From an uncultured Clostridia bacterium (GTDB lineage: Bacteria; Bacillota; Clostridia; Christensenellales; UBA1242): DNA of 64,000 nt. The DNA lies in NCBI GenBank assembly GCA_944362545.1, contig CALVTJ010000002.1:100134-164133 (forward strand), read 5' to 3'. The first letter of the stretch is position 1, and the number at the start of each line of letters is the position of its first letter. Below, in pieces: positions 8,932-17,442 of the stretch. The notes beneath the pieces were generated by a model that was not told the origin of the DNA, searched no databases, and saw only the letters and a list, made by a program, of their open reading frames with translations. The position numbers were made by a program, and so were the translations under genes.

Positions 8932-10512
8932 ATGAAAAAGACAGAAAAACAAGGAAAAATATCAAAAAACAAACAAAACAAAAAAGATGAAAAGAAAACC
9001 GACAAAAAACAAGGCAAAGGCTTTTTGTGGTTTTTGGGAGTTTCGGCACTTTCGGTGGCACTTTTGGTGAGTTGTCAGTTCTTTTTTGAAAATGCCATAA
9101 CCGGCAAGGAGAAATTTTATGACAACACCACCATAAACGGCATTGATGTGAGCGGAATGTCGGTGGCGGAAGCGGAAAATGTTGTTTTGACTGATATGTT
9201 AAACAGTCGAAAGGACATTGAGATTGAACTCTCATCAAGGGACAAAAGTTGGACGCTCAATGGCAATGATTTTGAAGTGTCAAACAAAATTCAACCGATT
9301 GTGGAACAAATTGCCAAATATGGCAAGGATGGGAATTTTTTTCAAAATCTTCAAAAAGAGAGAGAAATCAAAACAAAAGGTAAAGATTTTCAAATATCCT
9401 ACACAAATGTGCTTGCGGATATTGATGACAAGATTGATGAAATCATCAGCGAGGTGGAACAGCCGGCTAAACCGGCAAGTTTGGTGTTTCAGCCAAATGA
9501 AAGCGAAGTGTTTGCAATTGATGAAGGACAAAATGCCGTTTTGGTGGACAGAGAAAAACTTTTCAGTGAGATTGACAGTGCACTTTTGACAAACAAGAAA
9601 GTTAAAATTGAAATTCCTATCATTGAGATTGAAAATCAGAATGACATTGAAAGTTTAAAAGACAGTGTGGCACTTCGCGGAGAATTTTACACCAATTATA
9701 CGGCAAGTTCTTCTGCACGGAAAAACAATATCAAAAAAGCACTTTCATGTTTTAATGGCATGATTGTTCAGCCCGGTCAGACCATTTCATTCAATGAAAC
9801 AACTGGACCAAGAACAGAAGCAAATGGTTATCAAAATGCGCATATTATTGTTGGTGGCGTCTATGTCAATGGTGTTGGTGGTGGAGTTTGTCAGGCTTCA
9901 ACCACACTTTACAACGCACTTTTGCTTGCAGATGTGGATGTTTTGAGTGCCAATCATCACTCATTGCCGGCATCATATGTTCCTCTTTCATTTGATGCTA
10001 TGGTGTCTGGCAGTTATTCAGATTTGGTGTTTAAAAATGACAGAGACAATCCAATTTACATCAAAACAGTTGCCGATGAAAATAAGGTAGGTGTGCAAAT
10101 TTATGGGCAGAAGTTTGAAGATGGAATGCAAATCAAAACACGAGCCGAACTTGTCAAAATTTTGCCACATGGTGGGGACAAAATTGTGCCAGATGTGAAG
10201 GGGGAATATGCTGACAAAATTTTGTATAAAGGTGAGTATCTGCGCATCAAATATCCGAGAGAAGGTTACGAAAGCAAAGGATATGTGCAATACTACAAAA
10301 ACGGCGAACTTGTTGAAGAGAAGGAAATTAGGCATGACTTTTATCAACCGCAAGATGGCATTGTCATGGAAGGTGTGGAAGAACCAGTGGCCGGCATGAC
10401 CATTCCTGCAAGTGATGTAAAAATCATAAATCCTCAAAAGGTGTCAAAGGAAACAGAAGAGATGGTACGTGCAAAACTTGAAAAGACAAATCCAAGCGAA
10501 TTTAATCCATAA
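8932..10512 (+). CDS. VanW-family membrane-anchored exported protein with a putative peptidoglycan-binding domain
   Basis: A 526-residue protein. A very lysine-rich cytosolic N-terminus (about 35 residues) leads into one membrane helix (about 37-57). Next comes a PG_binding_4-like segment starting NGIDVSGMSVAEAE, then the VanW domain around residues 245-390 with FNETTGPRTEANGY, GGVYVNGVGGGVCQASTTLYNA and HHSLPASYVP. The end resembles a G5-type domain. VanW proteins are linked to vancomycin-resistance clusters and spore or cell-wall biology, but their biochemistry is not settled. The start is the ATG at 8932, supported by the promoter directly upstream. It is monocistronic, with 117 bases before the next gene. 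Confidence 0.9.
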   Translation: MKKTEKQGKISKNKQNKKDEKKTDKKQGKGFLWFLGVSALSVALLVSCQFFFENAITGKEKFYDNTTINGIDVSGMSVAEAENVVLTDMLNSRKDIEIELSSRDKSWTLNGNDFEVSNKIQPIVEQIAKYGKDGNFFQNLQKEREIKTKGKDFQISYTNVLADIDDKIDEIISEVEQPAKPASLVFQPNESEVFAIDEGQNAVLVDREKLFSEIDSALLTNKKVKIEIPIIEIENQNDIESLKDSVALRGEFYTNYTASSSARKNNIKKALSCFNGMIVQPGQTISFNETTGPRTEANGYQNAHIIVGGVYVNGVGGGVCQASTTLYNALLLADVDVLSANHHSLPASYVPLSFDAMVSGSYSDLVFKNDRDNPIYIKTVADENKVGVQIYGQKFEDGMQIKTRAELVKILPHGGDKIVPDVKGEYADKILYKGEYLRIKYPREGYESKGYVQYYKNGELVEEKEIRHDFYQPQDGIVMEGVEEPVAGMTIPASDVKIINPQKVSKETEEMVRAKLEKTNPSEFNP

Positions 10513-10593
10513 TGTTCAAAAAAGTGTATATAACGACTTGATTTTTGCAAAAAGCACAAGACTTTGACAACAATGTAAAAGAAAAAACTTGAC

Positions 10594-10623
10594 TTGATTT
10601 GCAATGGATGAATAATATATTAT
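10594..10623 (+). promoter_or_regulatory. Likely promoter of the TVP38-family gene, apparently leaderless
   Basis: TTGATT, an 18-base spacer and TATTAT end six bases before the ATG at 10630. An overlapping TTGACT (10589) with AATAAT is an alternative. Confidence 0.45.
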
Positions 10624-10629
10624 ATAGGT

Positions 10630-11583
10630 ATGACAGAAAAAGAACTGAAAAAGCAAACTGAAAGCAAAAAAGAGAAAAAACCGCTAACTTTAAAACGAAA
10701 AATTATTCGTTCGGTGATTGTTGTTTCAATCATAATAGCGGTGGTTGTTTTGGCGTATTATGTTTTGGTTTGGACAGGGGCATGGGAATATGTCAACTCG
10801 GTTGACAAGATAAGACAACTCATTTTGTCACTTGGTTTCTGGGGAAGATTTGTCTTTGTGATGTTGCAATTTTTGCAAGTGACATTTTTGCCTGTTCCAT
10901 CCACAATCACAACACTTGCAGGAGTTCTTATTTATGGACCACTTCAAACCGCACTTTTGAGCCTTGCAGGAATTATGTTAGGGAGCATTATGGCATTTTG
11001 GCTTGGCAGGCAGTTTGGCAGAAGGCTGGTGGAATTTATGGTTGGACAGGAAAGCTGCAAAAAGTGGACAGATTTTTTGACCAATGCAAAATATTCTTTT
11101 GTGGTCATGATGGTCTTGCCAATTTTTCCGGATGATGTGCTTTGTCTTGTGGCTGGGCTGACAAACATGACATGGAAGTTTTTTGTTTTGACAAACTTGG
11201 TGGCAAGACCAATCGGCATTTTTATGACCTGTTATCTTGGCAGTGGCGAACTGATACCTTATCACGGCTGGGGGCTTGTGGCATGGGCATTTATCGTGGT
11301 GTTTGTAGCGGTCTTGCTTTACTTGACTTTCAAATATCGACAGCAGATAGAACACTTTTTGCAAACGAGATTTAAGACAAAAAAAGAGAGAGAAACAGAA
11401 AAAACTGATGTCAAAAATTGTGAAGAAAAAATTGACAATGTAATTGTCGAGGTTCCAAAAAACGCAACAGGGACATCGAAAAATGTGACATCAGTGCAAA
11501 ATTGTAGTGTCACACCACACAAGATTTTGGGAAACAGCAAACGAAAAAGCAAGAAAGAAATAAAAACAAAATCAAAATTATAA
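10630..11583 (+). CDS. TVP38/TMEM64 (VTT/DedA superfamily) membrane protein
   Basis: A 317-residue integral membrane protein. It begins with a basic cytosolic stretch and one helix (about 28-52). The VTT domain follows, with FLPVPSTITTLAGVLIYGP, a glycine-rich GIMLGSIMAFWLGRQFGRR re-entrant segment, and PIFPDDVLCLVAGLTNM, all hallmarks of the family. Members are thought to move or scramble lipids, including undecaprenyl phosphate and phospholipids. After the last helix there is a 70-residue lysine-rich hydrophilic tail not typical of the family. The substrate cannot be deduced. Confidence 0.9.
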   Translation: MTEKELKKQTESKKEKKPLTLKRKIIRSVIVVSIIIAVVVLAYYVLVWTGAWEYVNSVDKIRQLILSLGFWGRFVFVMLQFLQVTFLPVPSTITTLAGVLIYGPLQTALLSLAGIMLGSIMAFWLGRQFGRRLVEFMVGQESCKKWTDFLTNAKYSFVVMMVLPIFPDDVLCLVAGLTNMTWKFFVLTNLVARPIGIFMTCYLGSGELIPYHGWGLVAWAFIVVFVAVLLYLTFKYRQQIEHFLQTRFKTKKERETEKTDVKNCEEKIDNVIVEVPKNATGTSKNVTSVQNCSVTPHKILGNSKRKSKKEIKTKSKL

Positions 11584-11614
11584 AAATGAGAAAATCGCAG
11601 GATGAAAAGGGATG

Positions 11615-11779
11615 TTATCTTTTGAGAATGATAAACATTCCTTCTTTTATTTGTTTTGGAGAAAGATTGTTGTCGAGTAAAATTTTGGTGCTGTCAATGT
11701 GATATTTCTGTGAAATAATTTTCAAGTTTTCTCCTTCTTTCACTTGGTAAAATGGAAAGGATATCTTTTTGATGCTCAT
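11615..11779 (-). CDS. 54-residue single LysM-domain protein
   Basis: The minus strand encodes 54 residues beginning MSIKKISFPFYQVKEGENL, then KIISQKYHID, LLDNNLSPKQIKEGMFIIL and a stop. This is the LysM pattern (YxVKxGDxLxxIAxKYxxxxxxLxxxN... GxxLxIP). LysM binds the N-acetylglucosamine chains of peptidoglycan or chitin. There is no signal peptide and no other domain, so almost the whole protein is the LysM module. AAGGAG precedes the ATG at a good distance and an extended -10 lies further up. It is divergent from the SpoVB-like gene, so a spore-coat or cortex role is conceivable but only inferred from position. Confidence 0.8.
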   Translation of the reverse strand: MSIKKISFPFYQVKEGENLKIISQKYHIDSTKILLDNNLSPKQIKEGMFIILKR

Positions 11780-11803
11780 AAAAATCTCCTTGAATATGTT
11801 TTT

Positions 11804-11812
11804 ATTATAACA
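11804..11812 (-). promoter_or_regulatory. Extended -10 promoter of the small LysM gene
   Basis: On the minus strand TGT is followed directly by TATAAT. No good -35 is visible, as often with extended -10 promoters. The leader carries AAGGAG. Confidence 0.5.
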
Positions 11813-11833
11813 AGTTTTCTTTTTGGACTTGCA

Positions 11834-11863
11834 GTCATATTTTGTTTTATTTTCTTATAGATA
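11834..11863 (+). promoter_or_regulatory. Possible sigma-E-type promoter of the spoVB-like gene
   Basis: GTCATATT, 14 bases, then TATAGATA. The first box matches the Bacillus sigma-E -35 consensus well; the -10 match is poor. spoVB is a sigma-E gene in Bacillus, which supports the idea. No sigma-A promoter is evident. Confidence 0.35.
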
Positions 11864-11870
11864 TATTTAT

Positions 11871-13409
11871 ATGAAATCAATCTTCAAAAATGTCGCAATA
11901 ATCACCGCTTTTTCACTTTTGACTCGAATGTTAGGGTTTTTCTTCCGCATCTTTTTGTCGCGCACAATCGGGGCGGAAGCACTGGGGATGTATCAAGTTG
12001 CACTTTCAATTTTCATGGTTTTGCTCACAATTGTGTCAAGCGGATTTACACTCATCATCTCGCGCATGACGGCGGGTTTTCGTGTCAGCGAAAACAGAAA
12101 AGCAATTGGCAGTTTGGTCACTTCAAGTTTGTTTGTTGGACTTGCTGTCAGCGTGTTTTTGTGCCTTGTGATTTTTGTTTTTAGAAATTTGTTCGACAAT
12201 CTTTTCACCGACGAAAATTGCATGAACATCTTGATAATTTTGTTGCCGTCCTTGATTTTCTCTTCTGTTTACAGTGTTTTTCGTGGTGCAATGTGGGGGT
12301 GTGACAACTATTTTGGGCTGTGTGTCTCCGAACTTTTGGAACAGATTGTCAAAATTGTTATTTGCGTTTTGATTTTGGGCACAGGCATGAGTGCTCTTCA
12401 AAATGCCATGTCGGTGGCATGGTCTTTTACACTTTCATGTTTTGTGTCAGCATTTTTTGTCATGCTGCTATATTTCTTTTATGGTGGAAAGTTGCACAGA
12501 CCGACAAAAATCTATCAAAAGGTCATCAGACAGTCCGCACCTATCACAGGTGTTAGGGTGGCAGGCAGTTTTGTTCAACCACTTATTGCACTTATCTTGC
12601 CGACACAGTTAATGGCTATTGGCTACACATCTTCACAGGCAATGAGTCTTTATGGTGTGGCAATTGGCATGACTTTTCCGTTTTTGTATCTTCCATCTTC
12701 ACTCATTGGCTCGCTTGCTACGGCACTTGTGCCGGACATCTCTATGGCTATGGTGCAAAATGACACCAAACACATTCAAATGCGCGTGCAGTCATCAATG
12801 TTGTTTGCACTTTTTGTTTCGTTTTTGATTGTGCCGGTCTTTATGGCTATTGGCGACAAGTTTGGAATTTTTATATATGACAATGAACTCAGCGGTACAC
12901 TTTTGCAATACAGTGCGTGGATAATGATACCGATGGGGTTGACAAACATCTCATCAGCAATTCTAAATTCCGTAGGTTTGGAAGTCAAATCGTTTGTAAA
13001 CTATGTTGTGGGTGCGGTGTTTATGTTTTTGTCCATTTTGTGTTTGACAAGATTTTTGGGAATAAATGCGCTCATTTTGGGAATGGGACTTTCTTCAATT
13101 GTGACTGCAAGTTTAAACATCCTGATGATAAAACGTAAACTTAAAATCAAAATTGACATAAAGAAAAATCTTCTGCTTTTTGTGTTGTTTTCACTTCCAA
13201 CCATGGCAATCATATCTTTTTTAAGTTCTCTTCTGTCCTATCTTTTGCCGATGTTTTTCAATCTTGTTATTTCCACCGGTGTTGGAGTGCTGATTTTTGT
13301 CGGACTATGTTTGGTGTTTAATGTCATTGATATTTCAATTTATATGATAAAAATCAAGGAAAAATTGTTTGGGAAAACAAAAATTACACAATGGTTTGAA
13401 AAAAAATAA
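11871..13409 (+). CDS. spoVB: SpoVB/MurJ-like lipid flippase (MOP superfamily)
   Basis: A polytopic membrane protein of 512 residues with about 14 predicted helices. It begins KNVAIITAFSLLTRMLGFFFRIFLSRTIGAEALGMY, the typical start of stage V sporulation protein B and related polysaccharide/lipid II flippases. The MOP fold exports lipid-linked precursors, and SpoVB supports cortex synthesis in spores. The start at 11871 is chosen because the upstream in-frame TTG would put the promoter inside the gene. No ribosome binding site precedes it. The split between SpoVB and vegetative MurJ/Amj-type flippases cannot be made securely by eye. Confidence 0.8.
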   Translation: MKSIFKNVAIITAFSLLTRMLGFFFRIFLSRTIGAEALGMYQVALSIFMVLLTIVSSGFTLIISRMTAGFRVSENRKAIGSLVTSSLFVGLAVSVFLCLVIFVFRNLFDNLFTDENCMNILIILLPSLIFSSVYSVFRGAMWGCDNYFGLCVSELLEQIVKIVICVLILGTGMSALQNAMSVAWSFTLSCFVSAFFVMLLYFFYGGKLHRPTKIYQKVIRQSAPITGVRVAGSFVQPLIALILPTQLMAIGYTSSQAMSLYGVAIGMTFPFLYLPSSLIGSLATALVPDISMAMVQNDTKHIQMRVQSSMLFALFVSFLIVPVFMAIGDKFGIFIYDNELSGTLLQYSAWIMIPMGLTNISSAILNSVGLEVKSFVNYVVGAVFMFLSILCLTRFLGINALILGMGLSSIVTASLNILMIKRKLKIKIDIKKNLLLFVLFSLPTMAIISFLSSLLSYLLPMFFNLVISTGVGVLIFVGLCLVFNVIDISIYMIKIKEKLFGKTKITQWFEKK

Positions 13410-13563
13410 AAAAAATAATATCAAAAATGTCAAAAACAAGTAAAATCGCAATGAAAAATACTTGAAAAAATAATAAAATTATTAAATAAAATCAATTTTT
13501 TCGTTATTTTTGCTAATTTTTTGTGATTTTTTTGAAAAATCGTGTTATTTTTTGAAATTTAGT
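13410..13563. other. Very AT-rich intergenic stretch
   Basis: A run of A- and T-rich sequence between the spoVB-like gene and the DUF421 gene. No hairpin with a clear stem and no reading frame of interest was seen. Confidence 0.4.
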
Positions 13564-13569
13564 TATAAT
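13564..13569 (+). promoter_or_regulatory. -10 box of the DUF421 gene, apparently leaderless
   Basis: A perfect TATAAT ends six bases before the ATG at 13576. The -35 region is poorly matched. Confidence 0.5.
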
Positions 13570-13575
13570 ATTTTT

Positions 13576-14295
13576 ATGTTAACAATAGTTGTTAGAGCAA
13601 TCATAATTTATGTCGTTGTTCTGTTTTTGTATAGGTTGATGGGCAAAAGGCAACTCGGTCAAATGCAACCATTTGAACTTGTCTTGACTTTGATTATTGC
13701 CGACCTTGCCACAATTCCAATGGCGGAAGTTTCTGTGCCGGTTTTGCATGGGATTGTTCCGCTTTTGACTTTGGTGATTGTTCATTTTGTTCTGACTTTT
13801 CTTTGCAAAATTAGCAACAGATTTGCATGGTTTTTGAGTGGGAAACCGGTCATTGTTATCAATCCAAATGGCATTGATTACAAGGCACTTAAAAATCTTA
13901 ACATCTCTGTGGATGATGTGTTTGAAGCAATAAGGGGTTGTGGTTATTTTTCAATTGAACAAATTCAATATGCAATCATGGAAACAAACGGAAAAATGAG
14001 TGTTATGCCTAAAAGTCAATTTGCACCGGTCACTGTTGGTGATATGAAATTTGATGTTGAAAAAAGTGCCATTCCTGTCAATATCATCAATGAAGGCAAA
14101 ATTGTCAAAGAGAATTTGCAGATTGCCGGCATTGAGGAAAATGATATAAAAAACATCCTTTTGCAAGCAAAAATAAAGAAAGTTAAGGATGTTTTGATTT
14201 TGACGGTGGACAAAAATGGACAGGTTTACATACAAAAATTTTACGATAAATATCAAACACTTCAAATTCAAAAACTCGGGCGGGTGCAAGAATGA
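13576..14295 (+). CDS. DUF421 (YetF/YcaP family) membrane protein
   Basis: A 239-residue protein with three N-terminal helices and a conserved cytosolic part. The segment RLMGKRQLGQMQPFELVLTLIIADLA is the signature of the DUF421/YetF family, and GKPVIVINPNGIDYKALKN begins the soluble domain, which ends with YYDKYQ-like sequence near the C-terminus. YetF-type proteins have been linked to spore membranes in Bacillus; the biochemical function is not established. The ATG at 13576 fits the family start (LTIVVRAIIIYVVVL). The stop overlaps the start of the DUF4363 gene by four bases (ATGA), so the two are translationally coupled. Confidence 0.9.
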   Translation: MLTIVVRAIIIYVVVLFLYRLMGKRQLGQMQPFELVLTLIIADLATIPMAEVSVPVLHGIVPLLTLVIVHFVLTFLCKISNRFAWFLSGKPVIVINPNGIDYKALKNLNISVDDVFEAIRGCGYFSIEQIQYAIMETNGKMSVMPKSQFAPVTVGDMKFDVEKSAIPVNIINEGKIVKENLQIAGIEENDIKNILLQAKIKKVKDVLILTVDKNGQVYIQKFYDKYQTLQIQKLGRVQE

Positions 14296-14693
14296 CAAAG
14301 TATCTGTGGTTTAAAATCATTGCTATTGTTTGCATTGTGGCGATTTTGGTGGCAATTTGCATCATTGAAGACAGGCTGGTGGTCAGTTCGCTTGAAGAAG
14401 TGGACAACTTTTGTTTTGAGATAGAGCAGGTGGCGCAAGAAAATGGCATTGTGGATGGACAGGTGGCAAGTTTGGTGGACAATTTGGAATATCGCTGGAC
14501 AGAAAATGAAGAGAAAATGTGTTTTATGATAAATCACAAATCCATTGAACAAATTGGCATTGAAATTGTTAGGTTAAAGACTTATATTGATGAAGAAGAG
14601 CCAATCGAGTTTTTTGTGTCACTGAAAATCATTCAGCATTATTGCGAAACTTTTCAGCATTTTATGGGTGCAAGTTTCCACAACATCTTGTAG
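14292..14693 (+). CDS. DUF4363-family small membrane-anchored protein
   Basis: A 133-residue protein with one N-terminal helix (about 8-26) and a helical extracytoplasmic part. Features such as W...NEEKMCFMINHKSIEQIGIEIVRLK match DUF4363, a family regularly found directly behind DUF421 genes in Clostridia. The four-base overlap with the preceding gene supports a shared complex or process at the membrane. The function is unknown. A terminator hairpin follows about 90 bases downstream. Confidence 0.8.
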   Translation: MTKYLWFKIIAIVCIVAILVAICIIEDRLVVSSLEEVDNFCFEIEQVAQENGIVDGQVASLVDNLEYRWTENEEKMCFMINHKSIEQIGIEIVRLKTYIDEEEPIEFFVSLKIIQHYCETFQHFMGASFHNIL

Positions 14694-14780
14694 GTGTATT
14701 CTTGTGTCTTTGGGCAAAATGAAAGTTGTAAAAATCAAAAGAAACAGAACAAAATCAAATTTGACAAAGAACAAAATGTC

Positions 14781-14811
14781 AAAAAAACTGCATCGCGTGG
14801 TGCAGTTTTTT
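14781..14811. terminator. Bidirectional terminator
   Basis: AAAAAACTGCA and TGCAGTTTTTT form an 11-bp stem with an 8-base loop between the DUF4363 gene and the converging gene at 14853. The arms are identical to those of the hairpin at 59565-59594. Confidence 0.8.
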
Positions 14812-14852
14812 GTGATTTTATATTATTTTTATGGTGTTTTTATAACATAATT

Positions 14853-15956
14853 TTACCAAATTTTGTCACGCTTTTTTGCAAAGATAATGAGGAGGATGAT
14901 GCCTGCAAGGAGCAAAATAAGGCAAAGGATAAGCAGTATCAGCCAAACATAAGATGGTCGTTCGTATTTGATTGTGGAAAGGTTTTGCAGTGTCAAGGTT
15001 TGCTTTTCGCTTCCATCAGAATTTTTTATCACACACCTAACTGTCCATGTTCCTTCAATCTCATTTGAGTCAAAAACAAAATTAGTCCCGGTTATTCTTT
15101 CATCTGGAAGTGCAGGCCAAAGTGTACGGCAGTTTGCATAATCAATATCGCTATCTCGCATTGCTTCAGTTAAAACATAGTTTACATTCATTGTGTCATA
15201 ACCTTCTGCTTCCCATTGAAGATATTTTGGGTTTACATATCTGTAGGTGCTGTCTGAAAGGTAGATGTTGAAGATGTTCATCAAGCGGTTTGAACTTGAA
15301 ACGGTATACATCAGGCGGGTGTTTGTGGCAGAGATGCTGTCGATGTCATCCGGCAGAATTGCCACATAGATGTCACCAATTGAAACTTCAATTTCAATGT
15401 CATCTTCAAGATAGGTGTAGATAAAGTCAAATTTGTAAAGTCCAAAATCGTGTCCGGTGCATCGGTTTGCCGTTTCTGCGATTGAAGCATCAGAGTCTAT
15501 GTAATAATAAAAATCAAATTGTGAAAAACTGTTTAAAGAAATGTTCCCTTGATAGAGAGTTTCTGGGTTCGTTGTGCCAAGTGATGAAGTCAAATCTTCG
15601 GTTTCAAGATAGGTCAGCACAAAACGGTAGCGCAAAAAGTTTGTTGTGGAACTTGCGATATTTCCTCTAAATCTAAATCTCAATGATTCAATGTCGCGCC
15701 ACTGAAAACAATAAAAGTCAATCTGCTCGCCGACAATGTTTTCGGTTGGGCGCAAGTCAAGTGGAAGTATCACACTTTGGCGAGCATTTGCCGACATGGA
15801 CATGGAAAAATTGTTGTTTTGTGTGGTGACTTCAGTAAAATCGACAGCATTTGCAGTGTGTGTTTTTTGCAATGAAAAAATACCTAAACTCAAAAATGTT
15901 AGGGCAAGCAAAAGTGCAATCAATATTTTTGAAGATAACTTTGCTTTTTCTCTCAT
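14853..15956 (-). CDS. Unknown secreted type I membrane protein
   Basis: I do not recognise this 367-residue protein. It has a signal peptide (positive start, then a hydrophobic stretch near 10-28 ending before NAVDFTEV), an ectodomain of about 300 residues rich in Ser, Thr, Asn, Asp and aromatic residues, and one C-terminal membrane helix (WLILLILCLILLLAGIILLII) followed by a short basic end KKRDKIW. The ectodomain therefore lies outside and the end is cytosolic. The composition suggests beta-strands. The start is the ATG at 15956; an adjacent TTG at 15959 is less likely. A TGATAAAAT extended -10 ends seven bases upstream, so the mRNA is probably leaderless. The gene is single and ends at a shared terminator. 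Confidence 0.8.
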   Translation of the reverse strand: MREKAKLSSKILIALLLALTFLSLGIFSLQKTHTANAVDFTEVTTQNNNFSMSMSANARQSVILPLDLRPTENIVGEQIDFYCFQWRDIESLRFRFRGNIASSTTNFLRYRFVLTYLETEDLTSSLGTTNPETLYQGNISLNSFSQFDFYYYIDSDASIAETANRCTGHDFGLYKFDFIYTYLEDDIEIEVSIGDIYVAILPDDIDSISATNTRLMYTVSSSNRLMNIFNIYLSDSTYRYVNPKYLQWEAEGYDTMNVNYVLTEAMRDSDIDYANCRTLWPALPDERITGTNFVFDSNEIEGTWTVRCVIKNSDGSEKQTLTLQNLSTIKYERPSYVWLILLILCLILLLAGIILLIIFAKKRDKIW

Positions 15957-15963
15957 CAAACTT

Positions 15964-15972
15964 ATTTTATCA
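15964..15972 (-). promoter_or_regulatory. Extended -10 promoter of the type I membrane protein gene, apparently leaderless
   Basis: On the minus strand TGA directly precedes TAAAAT, and seven bases separate it from the ATG. No strong -35 was found. Confidence 0.5.
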
Positions 15973-16050
15973 TATTGTTTTAATTTTTAAAAACAAAATA
16001 AAAATATTTTTATTTTTCTCGACAATTTTTTGGTTTAAAACCTTTCTTTG

Positions 16051-16079
16051 TTGACAAAGATGACAAATAAAATTATAAT
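16051..16079 (+). promoter_or_regulatory. Consensus sigma-A promoter of the glmU-like/pth/mfd operon
   Basis: TTGACA, 17 bases, TATAAT: both boxes are perfect. The leader is only about 14 bases, beginning with the AAGGA ribosome binding site. Confidence 0.85.
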
Positions 16080-16099
16080 AATTTTAAGGAATTGACAAT

Positions 16100-16933
16100 A
16101 TGGAAATTGACAATGAAGTTGAAATGGAAGTGATGGAAAATCAAATCAGTTTTGATTTTTTGCAAAGCATGGAAGCCAAACCTTTGACACAAACTCAAAA
16201 TTTTGATTGGGTGGCAGAGGAGACTTTGGTTGTGCTTATCAAGGCAAAAGGCGAAATCTCTCCAAATTTTGATATCTGTGGCAAGAAAATGATTGATTGG
16301 GTGGCTCTTGCAACATCAGGTTGTAAACAGAAGATTATTGAAGAGCCTGATGATGACAAGTTTTTGCAGACCATTCGTGATGTTGCAGAAGGGTATAGTT
16401 ATGTCGCAGTGCTTTACAGCGACACGCCACTTTTGAAGAAAACAACATTTTTGGAAATTATGGACTACTTTTCAAAGCGCCGAATGAATGTTTTGAAACT
16501 TGTGCGTGGCTATGTCTTTCGTGCAGAATATCTGCAAAATGCCAAAATGCTTCTTTCAACCACTGTTGAAGAATTTGACAAAGAAGATTTCACTCTCATA
16601 AATTCTCCGCAAACCGTTTCATTTGCGTTTAAGGTTTTGAATGGGAGAATTTTGGATTATCACAAAAAAAATGGAGTTATTCTCTTTGGAGAAAACACCA
16701 TTTTTGTGGATGCCGATGTGGAAATTGAAGCAGGCACAGCGATTTATCCAAACAACATCATCAAAGGTGAGAGTTATATTGGCAAAAATGTCATCCTTGA
16801 GAGTGGAAACTATATCTTTGACACCATTGTCTGTGATGAAGCGTTTGTCTGTCAAAGTTATCTTGAAAAGAGCAAGGTAGAAAAAGGCAAAGTGGTCGGT
16901 CCTTTTGCCAAACTTATAAACGAAAAGGTGTAA
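16100..16933 (+). CDS. Degenerate, truncated GlmU-like protein (probable pseudo-enzyme)
   Basis: This 277-residue protein keeps the outline of GlmU, the bifunctional GlcNAc-1-phosphate uridyltransferase/acetyltransferase (about 455 residues). Residues 42-68 align in pattern with the GlmU nucleotide-binding start, but the LAAGxGTRM loop is lost (here VLIKAKGEISPNF) while CGKKMIDWV is kept. VLYSDTPLL near 105 matches the GlmU metal-site segment. From about 200 a short left-handed beta-helix follows with GlmU-like wording that ends at VGPFAKL, exactly where GlmU continues into its acetyltransferase half, which is missing. Both active sites should therefore be dead. The position before pth and mfd is the classical glmU locus. 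It looks well maintained, so a structural or regulatory role is possible. Confidence 0.72.
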   Translation: MEIDNEVEMEVMENQISFDFLQSMEAKPLTQTQNFDWVAEETLVVLIKAKGEISPNFDICGKKMIDWVALATSGCKQKIIEEPDDDKFLQTIRDVAEGYSYVAVLYSDTPLLKKTTFLEIMDYFSKRRMNVLKLVRGYVFRAEYLQNAKMLLSTTVEEFDKEDFTLINSPQTVSFAFKVLNGRILDYHKKNGVILFGENTIFVDADVEIEAGTAIYPNNIIKGESYIGKNVILESGNYIFDTIVCDEAFVCQSYLEKSKVEKGKVVGPFAKLINEKV

Positions 16934-16935
16934 AA

Positions 16936-17442
16936 ATGGTTATTGTGGTTGGACTTGGAAATCCTGACGAAAAATATCAACACACATATCACAACATTGG
17001 CTTTGATGTTGTCAATGCCCTGGCTGAAAAGTTGGGCATTTCTTTTGATAAGAAAAAATACAAGGCTGTTGTCGGCGAAGGTATGTTGAATGGACAGAAA
17101 ATCATGCTCGTAAAACCACAGACCTACATGAATTTGAGTGGTGAATGTGTGGTTATGCTTAAAGAAAAGTTTAAGGATGCACGCATTTTTGTGGTTGTGG
17201 ATGACATTGATTTGCCAAAAGGCAACATCCGATATCGCCAACATGGTTCGGCTGGTACTCACAACGGTCTTCGAAGCATTGTGTCCTACATTGGCGAAGA
17301 TTTTGAGAGATTGAAGGTGGGCATTGGAAGAGATATTTCAATGGGACTTGCCGATTATGTGCTGTCAAAATATGATGAAACAGTCTTCAAACCAATTATT
17401 GCAAAGGCTGTTGATGAAATTTGTGTGAGAATAAGTGAATGA
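16936..17442 (+). CDS. pth: Peptidyl-tRNA hydrolase
   Basis: This enzyme frees tRNA from stalled peptidyl-tRNAs. The conserved residues are present: GLGNP at the start, the catalytic histidine in YHNIGFDVV, TYMNLSG, DDIDLP and GTHNGLRSI. At 168 residues it is about 20 shorter than usual; the C-terminal helix is reduced, while the catalytic core is complete. It starts two bases after the GlmU-like gene, and its stop overlaps the mfd start by four bases (ATGA), so the three genes form a tight operon. Confidence 0.95.
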   Translation: MVIVVGLGNPDEKYQHTYHNIGFDVVNALAEKLGISFDKKKYKAVVGEGMLNGQKIMLVKPQTYMNLSGECVVMLKEKFKDARIFVVVDDIDLPKGNIRYRQHGSAGTHNGLRSIVSYIGEDFERLKVGIGRDISMGLADYVLSKYDETVFKPIIAKAVDEICVRISE

